Positions 13,298 to 13,328 of a stretch of DNA of 13,328 nt are shown here, piece by piece. The stretch spans positions 1 to 13,328 of the forward strand of contig CAMDXR010000047.1 in NCBI GenBank assembly GCA_945877725.1. The letters are read 5' to 3'. Numbering within the stretch: position 1 is the stretch's first letter; every line of letters begins with the position of its first letter. A program made the translations under genes and the position numbers. Under the pieces are notes generated by a model, which was not told the DNA's origin, searched no databases, and saw only the letters and a list, made by a program, of their open reading frames with translations. The DNA comes from Limnohabitans sp. Rim8. Its GTDB lineage: Bacteria > Pseudomonadota > Gammaproteobacteria > Burkholderiales > Burkholderiaceae_C.

Positions 13298-13328
13298 CTT
13301 TTTAAATAGGTGTTGGGTGCTTATGGTG

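Overview
The window reads as chromosomal DNA from a betaproteobacterium. The order ispB / rplU-rpmA-obgE-proB / rppH / proS / lytic transglycosylase, and the protein sequences themselves, fit Burkholderiales and most likely Comamonadaceae (a Limnohabitans/Rhodoferax-like freshwater organism). That placement is recalled knowledge, not a database result. Almost all of the window is dense, ordinary core-genome coding sequence, with no sign of a prophage, insertion sequence, CRISPR array, tRNA or rRNA.

Layout. 1-321 is the 3' end of a class-I dihydroorotase gene (pyrC). It is followed by a 178-base spacer with a palindromic repeat and a short tandem repeat, then a PlsC-type acyltransferase gene (500-1237). 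On the minus strand lie a small secreted surface-adhesin-E-like protein (1251-1652) and the octaprenyl diphosphate synthase ispB (1742-2725, TTG start). A divergent promoter region (2726-2944) separates ispB from the plus-strand block rplU, rpmA, obgE, proB (2945-5946). A hairpin terminator sits between rpmA and obgE. rppH (minus) converges on proB and diverges from proS (6701-8446), which is followed by a lytic transglycosylase gene. A DUF1841 gene (minus) and a 3-oxoadipyl-CoA thiolase gene (plus) are divergent. The thiolase gene ends in a textbook terminator.

The only stretch over 300 bases without a gene is 11001-11417. It holds the terminator, three copies of a GTCA-headed palindromic repeat (11103-11205), a short tract with nothing recognisable (about 11206-11249), a palindrome-loaded promoter (11250-11283) and a leader of about 130 nt. 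The leader can fold into a closed three-way junction in front of a TerC/Alx-family membrane protein gene. A NhaR-like LysR regulator (minus) ends only 3 bases from the terC stop codon and runs to near the right edge.

Functionally the genes serve pyrimidine, phospholipid, quinone side-chain and proline synthesis, translation and ribosome assembly, mRNA 5'-end decay, peptidoglycan turnover, beta-ketoadipate thiolysis and probably metal export. The most interesting material is non-coding. One item is the terC leader, which lacks the yybP-ykoY Mn2+ riboswitch core that often precedes such genes. The other is the repeat family, whose four copies show compensatory stem changes.
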